NCBI GenBank assembly: GCA_014526335.1
Contig: JACTAT010000290.1
Span: 237,201-301,200 of the forward strand
Origin: Chrysaora quinquecirrha
Lineage: Eukaryota > Cnidaria > Scyphozoa > Semaeostomeae > Pelagiidae
Length of the DNA: 64,000 nucleotides
Reading direction: 5' to 3'
Each line of letters opens with the position of its first letter. The first letter of the stretch is position 1. Positions 1 to 10,199 of this stretch are shown here, piece by piece. The notes under the pieces were generated by a model. The model was not told the origin of the DNA, made no database searches, and worked only from the letters and a program-made list of their open reading frames with translations. The position numbers and the translations under genes are program-made.

Positions 1-237
1 TAGCTACATGCAAATGCAAATGTCTTTCACTGGCGAGTAAAGCGATCTTTCCTTGAACATGCAATTATGTGCACAGACACAAGCTTCACGCAAGAGCCTG
101 ACCTAGCCAGGAAAATTTCGGCGTTTATAGAACATTCCCCAAAAGCGGATTACCCTCTCTATGCTCCCTTGTAGAGGAAACAAAGCATAGACTGGTTTGT
201 GAACGAAGGTTCTCACATGCATGCTTGAACTGCAGGT
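1..237. other. No recognisable feature
   Basis: AT-rich sequence without a supportable reading frame, repeat or splice-site pair. It probably belongs to the interior of unit 0, whose gene-2 exons lie to its right. Confidence 0.4.
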
Positions 238-648
238 TTACCGTAAAAGCTCTACTAAGCCCCTGTCTCTTTTAGCCCCTCTCTGTTAAGCCCCCTTTTC
301 AAGAAGAAATTTTAAGTAAGCCCCTCTTCTTTACTAAGCCCCCATCTAATTATGGTCCCTTGAAAGTTCAGTAGTAAACGTATGAAACTAAGTTGTAACG
401 TGTTTGATATCCAAAACTTGTTCTTTACAATAACTACTTAGTTGCAACGAATTTCATGTGATCTGAGGTTGAAACTTTCATTTTTTAGTTAATTTTTTTA
501 ATCTCTGTAGCATTCGTCTTGACAAATAAAGAGCAGAGTATACTAAATGATTTATTAAGCCCCCACCCTCTAATAAGCCCCGGTCTCCGCCAAGTCCCCC
601 TCAAAAACTTCCAAAATGACATAAGCTAAATAGAGCTTTTGCGGTATT
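238..648. mobile_element. MITE-like element with imperfect terminal inverted repeats
   Basis: The left end reads TACCGTAAAAGCTCTA and the right end, reverse-complemented, TACCGCAAAAGCTCTA, giving about 16-bp inverted termini with one mismatch. The interior repeats the motif TAAGCCCC many times, mostly near the two ends. No coding capacity is present, so it would be a non-autonomous DNA transposon. Target-site duplication is not clear, so the superfamily is not assigned. Confidence 0.5.
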
Positions 649-732
649 CGAGTAACGTGTAATTGAAATGCTGCATAACTTGTATTTGAATTTACCGAGC
701 TTCGCTGATCTCCAGCAAAAGAAAACTAGTAC

Positions 733-1034
733 CTGTTAGCCGCTTCTGGGACTTTGGTCTTCGTGGAGTTTCGTCATCACTCCCCTCCTGAATCTCCTGA
801 GCTCTTTCAGAAAGTTCTGCAAGAAGGCTAGACAAGAAAAGCATCAGGCAATTGTGCCAGTTATTTAGACTAGTGCAAAACTAGACAGAAAGTGATGAAG
901 CTCTAAAATCGGGCCATAAATTCACAAAGCGACAATGGAAATAGAAAACCAACCTTGCTGTGCTTCTTCATCTGTGCTAGCAGCAGCGGCGACTGTAACT
1001 GTCTCCTGTGTTTCGACATCATGATCATCTTGGT
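733..1034 (-). pseudogene. Unit 0: two 5' exons resembling those of gene 2
   Basis: Two candidate exons on the minus strand. Exon 954-1034 (81 nt) follows a pyrimidine tract ending CAG, reads DQDDHDVETQETVTV then A/S/E-rich, and ends at GTTGGT. Exon 733-827 (95 nt) starts after TTGTCTAG, reads SLLAELSERAQEIQEGSDDE then a basic tail (PRRPKSQKRLT), and ends at a GTAC donor. Acidic short exons starting with Asp after a phase-1 intron are what is seen in gene 2 at 21855-21908 and 50092-50145. The position, about 3.5 kb before the next TTAGGG array once the LINE is subtracted, matches the other units. Assignment rests on style, phase and position, not on clear alignment. The rest of the gene would lie left of the window. 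Confidence 0.35.
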
Positions 1035-1090
1035 CTGAAGGAAAGATGAGAAAGAAGAGGTTATTCTAGAAATACGGTCAATTACATCGA

Positions 1091-2875
1091 ATGAAAACCA
1101 GGTCCTCCCTTCCCCAGTTGTACACAACGGCAAAGGCAGCACAAGCAAGGCAAAGTATGGCTGCTAACAATTTGTCTGCTCAACCTCTAGCCACTGACGA
1201 CAAAGAAAATGTAATCATGACGGAGTCAGGTGTCTCGTATGGCGTGGAAGATATAGAAGAAATGATTTATGGTGAAATCAAAAAACAACTAAAAGCCAGG
1301 AAACGCCCTCAAGCCCTATCAATAAGCAAATCTGTTCATAAAACGAAGGGCCTACCCCAAAAACAACTGAAATGCAGATTAACTACATGGTTGCCTCTGG
1401 AATGATATTGGATGCTAGGAATCGTTGTAGGAATCCTTCGGATTGCAGGGGAAAATGAGCCTGATGCTTCTGTGTTATCTGAACATGAAGATTTAGATGA
1501 AGATGAAAGGATATCAGAGTTTAGAAACGGTTTAGTTGCCGAGGCTTCAAGGCATGAAAGGGAAAACTGCCAAGACAACAGTGGAAGCGACGATGTTGAA
1601 AGGCCACAAGATCTGCCTGCTATTTTACCAAGAACAGCAAGCATATAGGAGGTTTGTGATGTTTCAAATGACTCTTTTAAAAATGATAATCATCAAACAA
1701 ATTACTCTCAGGATGTTTTTGAACGGCTTGAGAGAGCTGAATGCCTAATTGAACAAATTTTAGGCAGATTAGAAAAAAATGACAAAATAAGCCTAAATGA
1801 AGAAAATAATAAAAAATCCGAGATAATCAAGCTTCTGGAAAGGATTGAAAATTTACAGAAAGCCAACAAAACTTTGTCAGAAAAAAATAAATTCTTGCAG
1901 CAAGAAAATTTTAGATTAAATAAAAATCGAATCTCAGATTCCCATGAATTTCAGTCTCGATTGTATGAACAACAAAAGAATGAGCATCAAAACAATTTTT
2001 ATGATTGGCAATTGGTAAATAATTGAAAGCGTCAAAGCATCAACCCACCGAACAACACATGGAGAATGCTAAAAGAAAATCACAAGTCGAAAGGCAATGT
2101 AACCATTGACACAAGAAATCGCTTCAGCACACTCGAATGGATGCTTGATGATCTGATCAATGAAAGAAATGTTGTCCTTGGTGAACACACTTATGCCGAA
2201 GCAACTGCAAATTATTTAAATAAGCGTAATATGACACAAAGCACGCTCAATGGGAAGAGATTGAGACAAAGACAAGCCAGAGATCCCAGAAACCTAGTTA
2301 AAACCCAAGAGTACTATTTTCATCCTCGAACCCAAGAAAATACAATGCATCAGACTGAGCGACCAGAAAGCCGTTTCAAATCCCAAAGAAAACCAACTGT
2401 TTCGATCATTGGTGATTCGACGTTGCGAGGTGTCAAACAAAATGATATCAGCTCAGCCACACCTTAATTGAAATCATTTGTCAAAACGTTTGGAGGAGCA
2501 ACAGTGGAGCACATGCATTCATACATTGGGCCAAATTTGGGCACAAATCTGGATCATTTAATTCTGTTGTGTGGCACCAATAACTTGCGTTGGGAACACC
2601 AAGAGGAAACGGTGAGTAAGATTGTTAAACTAGCTTTATCTGCAAAGCAGAACGTGAAAAATGTTGCAGTATCTGGCATTATTCTTCTAACGGATTCAGA
2701 AGAGCTTGATTTCAAGAGACAAGAAGTAAACGCACTTTTGGAATACGAACATCAAAATCATGGCATTGAATTCATCAAGAATGATAACATCCAGGGAAGA
2801 CATTTAGATAAATGGGGACTTCATTTAAATTTGCTTGGTAGTCAAACACTCACAGGTAATCTCGTTAAATTTTAA
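1091..2875 (+). pseudogene. LINE ORF1: coiled coil plus SGNH-hydrolase domain, broken
   Basis: Reading moves through several frames. The first 100 or so codons are followed by an acidic stretch (1450-1560). A long Glu/Lys/Leu/Asn-rich segment with heptad-like leucines (1720-2010) is probably a coiled coil. From 2066 a link region leads into an SGNH/GDSL-type domain: IIGDSTLRG at 2406-2432 supplies the GDS nucleophile block and LLCGTNN near 2563 the Asn block, with an in-frame TAA between them at about 2465. SGNH-type ORF1 proteins are known in several CR1-clade LINEs and are thought to bind or modify lipids or RNP partners. The stop and the frame changes make expression unlikely. Confidence 0.7.
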
Positions 2876-2887
2876 GCCAGGTATGAC

Positions 2888-5877
2888 TATCGATTGGCCT
2901 AAGTTAAGCATCTACTTCAAAATGGATCTAGTTATTAATAATCAGTCTTATAAAAGTGGCAATGGAGAACCACCCTCTCTGGTACAAAATGTTCCTTCCA
3001 CAGCTTTCCCTAACCGGCCCTCTACTAAATGTGCCACTACACTAGGACAAAGGAAAGGAATTTCTATTGCAACTCTTAATGTAAATAGTCTTCTTCTGCA
3101 TATCGACAAGATAAGAGTATTAATAGAAGAACTTGGGTTGCACATTTTTGCTATAAATGAGACTAAACTTGACAAACATATTGATGACAGCTTAGTGTCT
3201 ATTGAAGGATACACCATAAAAAGATGTGATCGTAACCGCAATGGGGGAGGGGTTGCAGTCTACCTAAAAGACTCTTATTAGATAAGGCTACTGTACAAGA
3301 TGACATTCCTAGCTTGCCTCTAGAACTTCTTTGTGTTGAGATCAAACCTGTTCGTGCTGCCGCAGTCTTGGTTTTGGCCTGGTACCGTCCTCCTAGTACA
3401 ACCATTGATCTTTTCGAACATTTTGAAAAATGTCTAGAATTCCTTGATGGAGAGAACAAAGAAATCATTCTTATAGGCGACACAAATTGTGATATTCTAC
3501 CAAACTTGTCCGGAAATAATAGCAATAATGCTCCTGAAATCCATGCGCACTCTTCACGCCTTTTAGAAATTTACAATTTGTTTGGATTTCATCAGCTAAT
3601 CGATTCCCCCACTCGTGAAACACTGACCACTGCCACCCTTATAGATTACGTAGCTACTACTAGTAAACTTAACATAGTAACGTCTGGAAGTATACAAAAC
3701 TTGTTTAAGTGATCATTATTTAGTCTACTGCATACGAAAGTTTCGAGGAGCTTGCCAAAAACAGCCAAACATCATCTCTACTCAGCAACTGAAGAACTTT
3801 AATCAAACTGAGTTTGTTAAAGATCTCAAGAGGATTGACTGGAGAGACATTGTACGAAAGTCTGAGAATATTAATGATTGCATTTTAATATGGTAAAGCA
3901 TCTTTACGCAAATTCTTGAAAAGCATGCTCCTAAGCGTACTTGAAAAGTTTCAATCGTTGTGTAGAACTAGAGATAAGTTGAAGAAACAAGCCATTCGTT
4001 GTAAATCTGATTTGCTGATGCAGTCCTACAAGTGCATGCGCAATCAGTTTAACAAGCTCTATCGAGACTTTAATTATTTCACTGAAAAAAATGCTTCCAA
4101 TGAGGGAGATCTTAAGAATACCTGGAAAACTATAAGTCAAGTCATCAATAGGAAATCAAAAACCACTCACATTCAATATTTGAACATAGATGGGAAACAT
4201 AAATCTAGTAACCTTGATATTGCAGAAAATATGAACGCCTTTTTTTGCACCATTGGCAAAAAACTCAGTAGAAAGATACCTGTAACTGAAAACCCCCTTC
4301 TTTCAGGTAAATACGCAGTTAATGAACAAAAACAACGTTTAAATTTCGAGCTATCAATTTTCTTCAGTTAGAAAGAGTTTTCTAAAATTCAAAACCTCGA
4401 AGGAAGTGGAACCGACGGCATCTCTAGTTTTTCTTAAAATTGCACTTCCTGTTATTTCCCAGTCTCTTTGCCGTATCTTTAATCTTTTGATGGCTTCTGG
4501 CTGCTTTCCAGATTGCTGGAAAATTGCACGAGTCGCCCCAATCTTTAAAAGCGGTCAGACAGATGATAGATCCAACTACTGCCCGATATCCGTTTTCCTG
4601 TACTGTCCAGGGTCTTTGAAAAACTTATTCACAACCAACTATACGATTACTTAGACCACAATAAACACTTATTTGCTAATCAATCTGGTTTCAGAGCTCT
4701 GCATAGTACTGTTACCTGCCTTTTAAATAGCACAGATGAATGGTATGTTAACATGGATAATGGGAACTATAATGCGATTATTTTATTGATCTAAAAAGGC
4801 ATTTGACACTGTTGATCATGATATTTTACTATCTGAATTAAGGGAGCATGGTGTGGAAAATATTGACCTTCTTTGGTTCACGTCCTATCTTAGAAACAGA
4901 AATCAGTTCTGCAGAGTAAATGGGGCTTGTTCTAGCACTGAAGATATACATTATGGAGTTCCACAAGGTTCCTGCCTAGGTCCTCTTTTGTTCCTTATTT
5001 ATATTAATGACCTTCCTTATTCTCTTACAAAAGGCAAAGTTACAATGTACGCAGACGATAGAAATATTTCTTATTCTTCTAAAAGCTTAGAAGACATAAA
5101 TCAAACCCTAAACAATGAACTTGACCACTTGAAACAATGGCTCAGGGGTAATAAGCTATCGTTAAATATCCTTAAAACACAAGCGTTGATTATTGGTTCC
5201 CGTCCTAACATTAAGAAGATCACAAACAAGACTGTGGAACCCCTAACTTCTTTATTGGTGACTCTCGCTGAAGACATCCAATACTTGAAGTATTTGGATG
5301 TGACTGTTGATAGGAACCTGGACTGGAAGGAACATATCAACAATATCAAAAGTATCACGTGCAGTAGGTTTTCTGAAATATTCCAAAAAGTTTTTACCGA
5401 GAGACACACTATGTAAGATGTATCAAGGCATTGTAGAGCCTCACTTTTGTTACTGTTGTTCGGTTTTGGGGGAACTGTGGGGTGACCAATGTGCGAACCT
5501 TCCAAATGCTACAGAATCGAGCGGCTAGAATTGTCACAATCAGCAAATTTGACACTCCAGCCACACCCTTGTTACAAAGTCTGCAGTGGCCAACTTTAAA
5601 CGAAATAATAACCAAAGAAACTGCTGCAATCATGTACAAATCGTTGCATGGTCTTACACCTGAATATCTAGCTAAATTATTCACAAGAAAATTTTATCAA
5701 AACATCAGGAAACTGAGGAATACTGCCACTGATCTTTCACTTCCCTTAAGAAAAATGAGCAATGGGCAAAAAGCTCTATCCTTTCGTGGAGCTTAACTTT
5801 GGAATAATCTTATATATGAATGTAAACATGCACTTACCCTTGCCACTTTTAAAAGACGACTTAATGATATTTTTTAA
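2888..5877 (+). pseudogene. LINE ORF2: AP-like endonuclease and reverse transcriptase, broken
   Basis: The endonuclease begins near 3056 (IATLNVNSL, then the AINETKLD block near 3148) and continues to about 3700 (ILIGDTN, LIDYVATT). A linker rich in basic residues follows (3900-4370). The reverse transcriptase blocks are visible as NYCPIS (about 4573), GVPQGSCLGPLLF (about 4953) and the catalytic YADD at about 5047-5058. The frame ends at the TAA near 5877. At least five frame changes or stops separate these blocks, for example near 3281, 3712, 4371, 4654 and 5400. Family membership is clear; activity is not possible. Confidence 0.8.
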
Positions 5878-6010
5878 CGATGTGTACATTATGTATTTCT
5901 ATTGTATATTGAATTTTATATAGAAAAGGTAGCATGGCCCCCTGAAAAGCAATCCTTTAGGACTGATGGGGTTACCGTGGTGAAACAAATTTAGATTAGA
6001 TTAGATTAGA

Positions 6011-8357
6011 ACGTAAGACCACAGAAAAAGAAAAACTTGTGAAAGTATAGTGGCTAGTTAGCTGTAGGTTTTGCCTGGGTTTTCTAATAGAATTATCATG
6101 CTCGTCTCAAAAAATCAGAGAGTGTAGACAGATAATTGCGTTCTTAATTTTCTGCGGCTGCTTTATATTTGAACCTTAGAGAACTAGATGAAAGGAAATG
6201 ATCCCGACAGAAAAGCGAAGCAAAAAATGCTGTTTGGCGCAAGCAAAGTTTGATGGAGTTCCTTGTTAATAATCAAGTGTGCCTCACTGTAGATACGAAA
6301 CATAAACTTCTGTCACTTTATTTTCTGTTTTGCACTGAGAATTAACTCCTATCAGGCTGGGTGGGGGGGGAGAGGGAAAGGGCTACATTTCTTGATGTTT
6401 TTGCTACATGAGGCGCAAGCAAATGTATAGATGCCGTGTACTAACTGGAGAAGAATAGTTACTAAACAATGTCCTTAATCTAGCACTTTATACCTTTTAT
6501 TTGCAACCACTATTGCCGAGAAAGTGTAAAATCTCATTTCCTTCTTGAATTGTCGTTTTAACAAATATTTGAGAATAACTTTTGAGAAGTTTTTAGTGCA
6601 AAAATCTAGAGACGAATTGCGGCAAAACAGAGTGACACACAAGCAAGGCCGGCTTCTCTGTGCAGGTGAAATTTCATTTGTTTTAGTTGTTTTGTTGTGT
6701 GTGTGTGACTTTCTTCCTGTCACAAGTGTGTTGCAGAGAAGTGTGCTCCGCCATTTTTTCTTGCATGGGCGGTTGGATTACTGCTGAAAGTGTCAAGCTA
6801 CTCGAGATTTTAAGTGCTTTTCCAAGTGACGAAATGCAGGTAAGCATCTTGACAACTTTGGTTTTGCCTAAGAGCAGTTAGGCCAACTATTTATTTGCCT
6901 AATACGTAGCAGTACTACCTTTCACAACCAGCAGACCTTTCACAACCAACCAACTAACTAACAAAATGACTACTAGGTATCTAACTATTCTGGCAGGGCA
7001 ACGTTGCAATTTAATTATCACGTAGGGTCTACCCATGTTTTGGCTATGCCCTCACACACAATGAATATTGCGTATCAGTCTTGGTCGCATTTGTTGGTTG
7101 TTCTGAGAAAATCACGACAAAAATACTTCTGTTTGCACCTCTGATCAATGTGCACAATTGTCAACAGCGATTCATGACAAGTTCCTTACGCTACTTATAC
7201 CTGTGTGAAAAGCGAGTGACTTTCTTTTAGTTTAGGCAGTCGACATGGCTAAGCAAGGATTTGCTCTATCAAACATTATCGGAAGGAAATTTAAGGCAAA
7301 AATTCTACTTGTCTTTTGCACGCTGGGGCCTAGTTCTAAAAGGCCTTCAATTTTCGACCCTGCTCCACTACAAATTACTTAAGAGTTTTTATAGTGTTTC
7401 CTGGAAAAGTTCATCTTATGAAAACCTTGAGTTAGCTACCTATACCACGCAAGGTTTCTTAGATTTAATCCAAAGCGTCCACTAACTCTAGGTGTCTTAC
7501 CAATTTCTTATGAAGAAACAGCCTGCAAAGGAGAAGAGCAGGCTGTTTAACTGGGGCAAGTCACCGTGGCCAATCAAGCGTGGTCCCATTAGGGATCCAT
7601 GAACCAATCAAAGATTCTCACACTTTACAAATGCACTTTTTTTCACAAGTGACTTGGCCCTTGTTAAGAACAATAGAGAACTAAAGCAAGAGCTTTGCTA
7701 CTTAGTTAAAAAAGAGTGCTCACCTGCCATCCTTGCTCTCTCTCTCTCGCGCTTTATTCTTCTTCTGGCTCTGGTGTTTTTCTTCTTGCTTTGGCTTCTT
7801 CCTTCCTGTCTTCTTCTTCATTTGCTTCTACTACTTGCTTCGTCTTCTTGTTTGACTGAATTCTCTATTCTTATGTCAAGCTCCCAATCCTATCCCCCTC
7901 TTATCTTCACAACCTCTAGTAACTAGCTGTATTTTCTTCACTCACTCCTGGTCTTCTATGAACATATCAACGCAACCTGAGACAGTGAAGTGCTCCGAGG
8001 GGACATGAGATATCTGAAAGAAGTCAGAATTTAAGAATTCATCTTGGTAAGTAATGTCAGCTATATTCATTATCAGTAATATTACCACAGGTAAAATTTT
8101 TTTAACAAACCCTGGATGAGAAACCATGGTCTTTGAATGTCAAAAAAATTGAGAAAGTCCTCTGTTTACATAAGAAAATGTTCCTCTATGTTCTTACTAC
8201 AATATCTTTTTCATGTTTTTACTGTCAATTTGAGAGAAACGTATGAACGGTTCTTGTCTTTGCTTATTTCCCTACTACCGACGAGCCTACAACGGGTCAG
8301 AACGGGAGCGGTTTCATACTGGCGGAAGCTCTTGGTAAAACTTCTAAGTCTTTCACT
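6011..8357. other. Mostly featureless unit-0 flank
   Basis: No coding region was supported with confidence. Minor items are a possible short plus-strand exon (6765-6839, listed separately), a perfect 11-bp hairpin at 7516-7548 with an 11-nt loop, and a pyrimidine-rich stretch at 7738-7860 that opens a long but meaningless frame. Confidence 0.4.
6765..6839 (+). CDS. Possible first coding exon of a plus-strand gene
   Basis: An ATG at 6765 opens a 25-codon frame (MGGWITAESVKLLEILSAF, then PSDEMQ) that runs directly into a consensus donor, CAG|GTAAGC. About 17 bases upstream lies CCGCCATTTT, a YY1-type motif often found near animal transcription starts. No downstream exon could be identified, so this may be chance. 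It is the only plus-strand gene-like signal outside the retrotransposons. Confidence 0.2.
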
Positions 8358-8359
8358 TG

Positions 8360-8551
8360 TCATCTCCGGTTTGTTCGGATTTTGGACTCTCTGGAAATGA
8401 CTTCACAATGCACGTGTCACTGATGTGTCACGATCAATCAACAGCTTTTTTGCTCGTCATATCCGGTTTGTTCGGATTTCGGACTTTCTGGAAATGACTT
8501 CACAATGCATGTGTCACTGATGAATGTAACGATCAATCAACAGCTTTTCAG
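8360..8551. repeat. Direct tandem duplication, 97-bp unit, two copies
   Basis: The block beginning TCCGGTTTGTTCGGAT and ending near ATCAATCAACAGCTTTT occurs at 8360-8456 and again at 8457-8551 with a few substitutions. It lies in the stretch leading up to the unit junction at 9.5 kb. Confidence 0.8.
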
Positions 8552-9112
8552 CCTTTATCATGCACAAGGCAACAATGTTCAACAGCGCATAAAGAACTTA
8601 TCCTATTTTCACGGCCATAATGGGCAATTTGCAGTCTTTGTGTGCACCATTCTTCGCTTAATTGCTTAAACAGACTGACCTTTTATCATCATGTAAATTT
8701 GCTGGCTCAGTCCAGTGTGGAATTTAATAATTGTAAACATGGAAATTTATTTTCTCCAGATTGCTGACCCAAGAGAAGCAGAAAGAAGACCATAGCCTTC
8801 TAGACTTTCCAGACTGACCGTAATACCCTTTTCGCTGTGTAGAATTACTTTTACATTTCATATTAGCTGTGCTAGTTCTCTGCTATTGTGATGGCTAATA
8901 TTATTGTTACTATTTTTATCATAGCTTTCAGCTTAATCGATACTGTTGCTTCTCACACCTTTTATTAGTTGCACCTCACAATGCTAGAAGGAGCAAGGGC
9001 CAATTCACTCCTACCAAATCTCGTACAATCCCTGCTTTCAACCTATTTGTTTTCATGGAAATCTCTTGGAAATCCCTTTGTTTTCACCAAATTTCCGTAC
9101 GTCCTTTGAAGA
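8552..9112. other. No gene; contains a relative of the 24.3-kb MITE
   Basis: The only structure noted is at about 8998-9085 (CCAATTCACTCCT ... GTTTTCATGGAAATC), which resembles the reverse complement of the hairpin element at 24277-24405. Otherwise unremarkable AT-rich sequence. Confidence 0.4.
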
Positions 9113-9390
9113 AGTGAAATGCCCCTTGCTTTTTACCCTTGCAATTGCAGCCTCGTTGCATCTCACAGGGCCAAAGGGGGGTACTTTTGATCATTGCACT
9201 TGCTATCTGTTGCGTTACACAGGGCTACAAGGAGGGTACTTTCGATCATTTCACTTGCTATCTGTTGCGTTGCACAGGGCTACAAGGAGGGTACTTTTGA
9301 TTATTGTACTTACTATCTGTTGCGTTGCACAGGGCTACAAGGAGGGTACTTTTGATCATTGCACTTACTATCTACAAGGAGGAAACTTTT
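9112..9390. repeat. 55-bp tandem repeat array next to a TTAGGG block
   Basis: The core ACAGGGCTACAAGGAGGGTA recurs with a 54-55-bp period, its AGGG falling at about 9167, 9221, 9276 and 9331, each followed by TTTTGATCATTGCACTT-like sequence. A decayed copy follows. The first copy is diverged (ACAGGGCCAAAGG). A related ACAGGGNTACAAG core is found at the other two junctions (26558 and the 94-bp array at 53.3 kb). Confidence 0.85.
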
Positions 9391-9477
9391 GACAATAGCA
9401 GTTGCAAATCTGTTGCAGTATGCCACATGTTGTGTTGCAGAAGTGAAACGTGTTGCAGGATTTAGGAAATGGCAAAG

Positions 9478-9542
9478 TTAGGGTTAGGGTTAGGTTTAGG
9501 GTTAGGTTTAGGGTTAGGTTTAGGGTTAGGTTTAGGGTTAGG
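9478..9542. repeat. Interstitial telomere-like array (TTAGGG and TTTAGGG variants), left end of unit 1
   Basis: Two TTAGGG units are followed by four to five alternations of TTAGG and TTTAGGG. TTAGGG is the canonical repeat of most animals. The same kind of array stands at the left end of units A and B, always just beyond the 3' end of the recombinase gene. A minus-strand frame through the array (Pro/Asn/Lys repeats) is an artefact. Confidence 0.9.
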
Positions 9543-10199
9543 ATTTAATCTGCATTTACCGATTAGGCTAGGAGGAAAATACTTTAAAAACTGCCTATGA
9601 ATACAATAGAACAAGGAATAGAAATTCTTCTTTTTTTCATCATAATTTTTGAGGAAAGGCAAAGCTTGAATTTTTGGTCAAGTGCAAAGCTTGAGTATGT
9701 AAACTAAACAATTTAATGAAATAAATACTAGAAATAAATAACTAGAAATACTAGAAATAAATAACGAGATACAGCATGAAATTTTTCTATATGAAGCTAT
9801 GTAAAGAATAATGCGTGATTTATGATATGATAATACTTGTTCAAAAACTGCTGTCAATAGTAAAGCAATTTGGCAACAACTTTAAACATACATAAATACT
9901 ACCGTCAATGGGGGTGACTTTCTTCAGCGGGATAACTTTGTTCACTCAGACCACTTCAGCCTAAATGGATGTTATAACTACCAAGCTTCCATTTAGAGGG
10001 CAGTGTGCATAGGGATACAAGGATATATGATTTTATGGCATTACCAAATGCATTTTTTTAAATGATTGCAAAAAACATTGGAGTTTGACAAAATCACCCA
10101 CGTTGACTGTAATCATTACTTTATACATTAATTAATACTTTATACTTTATAAATACTTTATGCCAGTTTACAAAAAGTCTACATACTAGAAGCTATGCA
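9543..10199. other. 3' flank of the unit-1 recombinase gene
   Basis: AT-rich, with short internal repeats such as AATACTAGAAATAAATAAC (9725-9765) and ACTTTATA runs (10120-10165). No coding signal. The equivalent stretch in units A and B holds a 30-bp AT-rich repeat array. Confidence 0.5.

Larger units (their letters stand above)
1075..6010 (+). mobile_element. CR1/L2-like non-LTR retrotransposon (LINE), frame-broken
   Basis: A two-ORF LINE on the plus strand. ORF1 runs about 1091-2875 and ORF2 about 2888-5877. After a 3' UTR the element ends in three or four TTAGA pentamers (5988-6010), the short-repeat tail typical of CR1/L2-type elements. Both ORFs are split by many stops and frameshifts, so this is a dead copy. 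The 5' boundary is approximate: the reading frame starts at the ATG at 1091, just upstream of gene-2-like exons on the other strand. No convincing target duplication was found. Confidence 0.8.

Noticed and set aside
7654..7926. Leu/Ser-rich frame resembling a membrane protein
   Set aside because: It is read through a pyrimidine-rich low-complexity tract.
9462..9662. Minus-strand frame with Pro/Asn/Lys repeats
   Set aside because: It is the translation of the TTAGGG-type array, not a gene.
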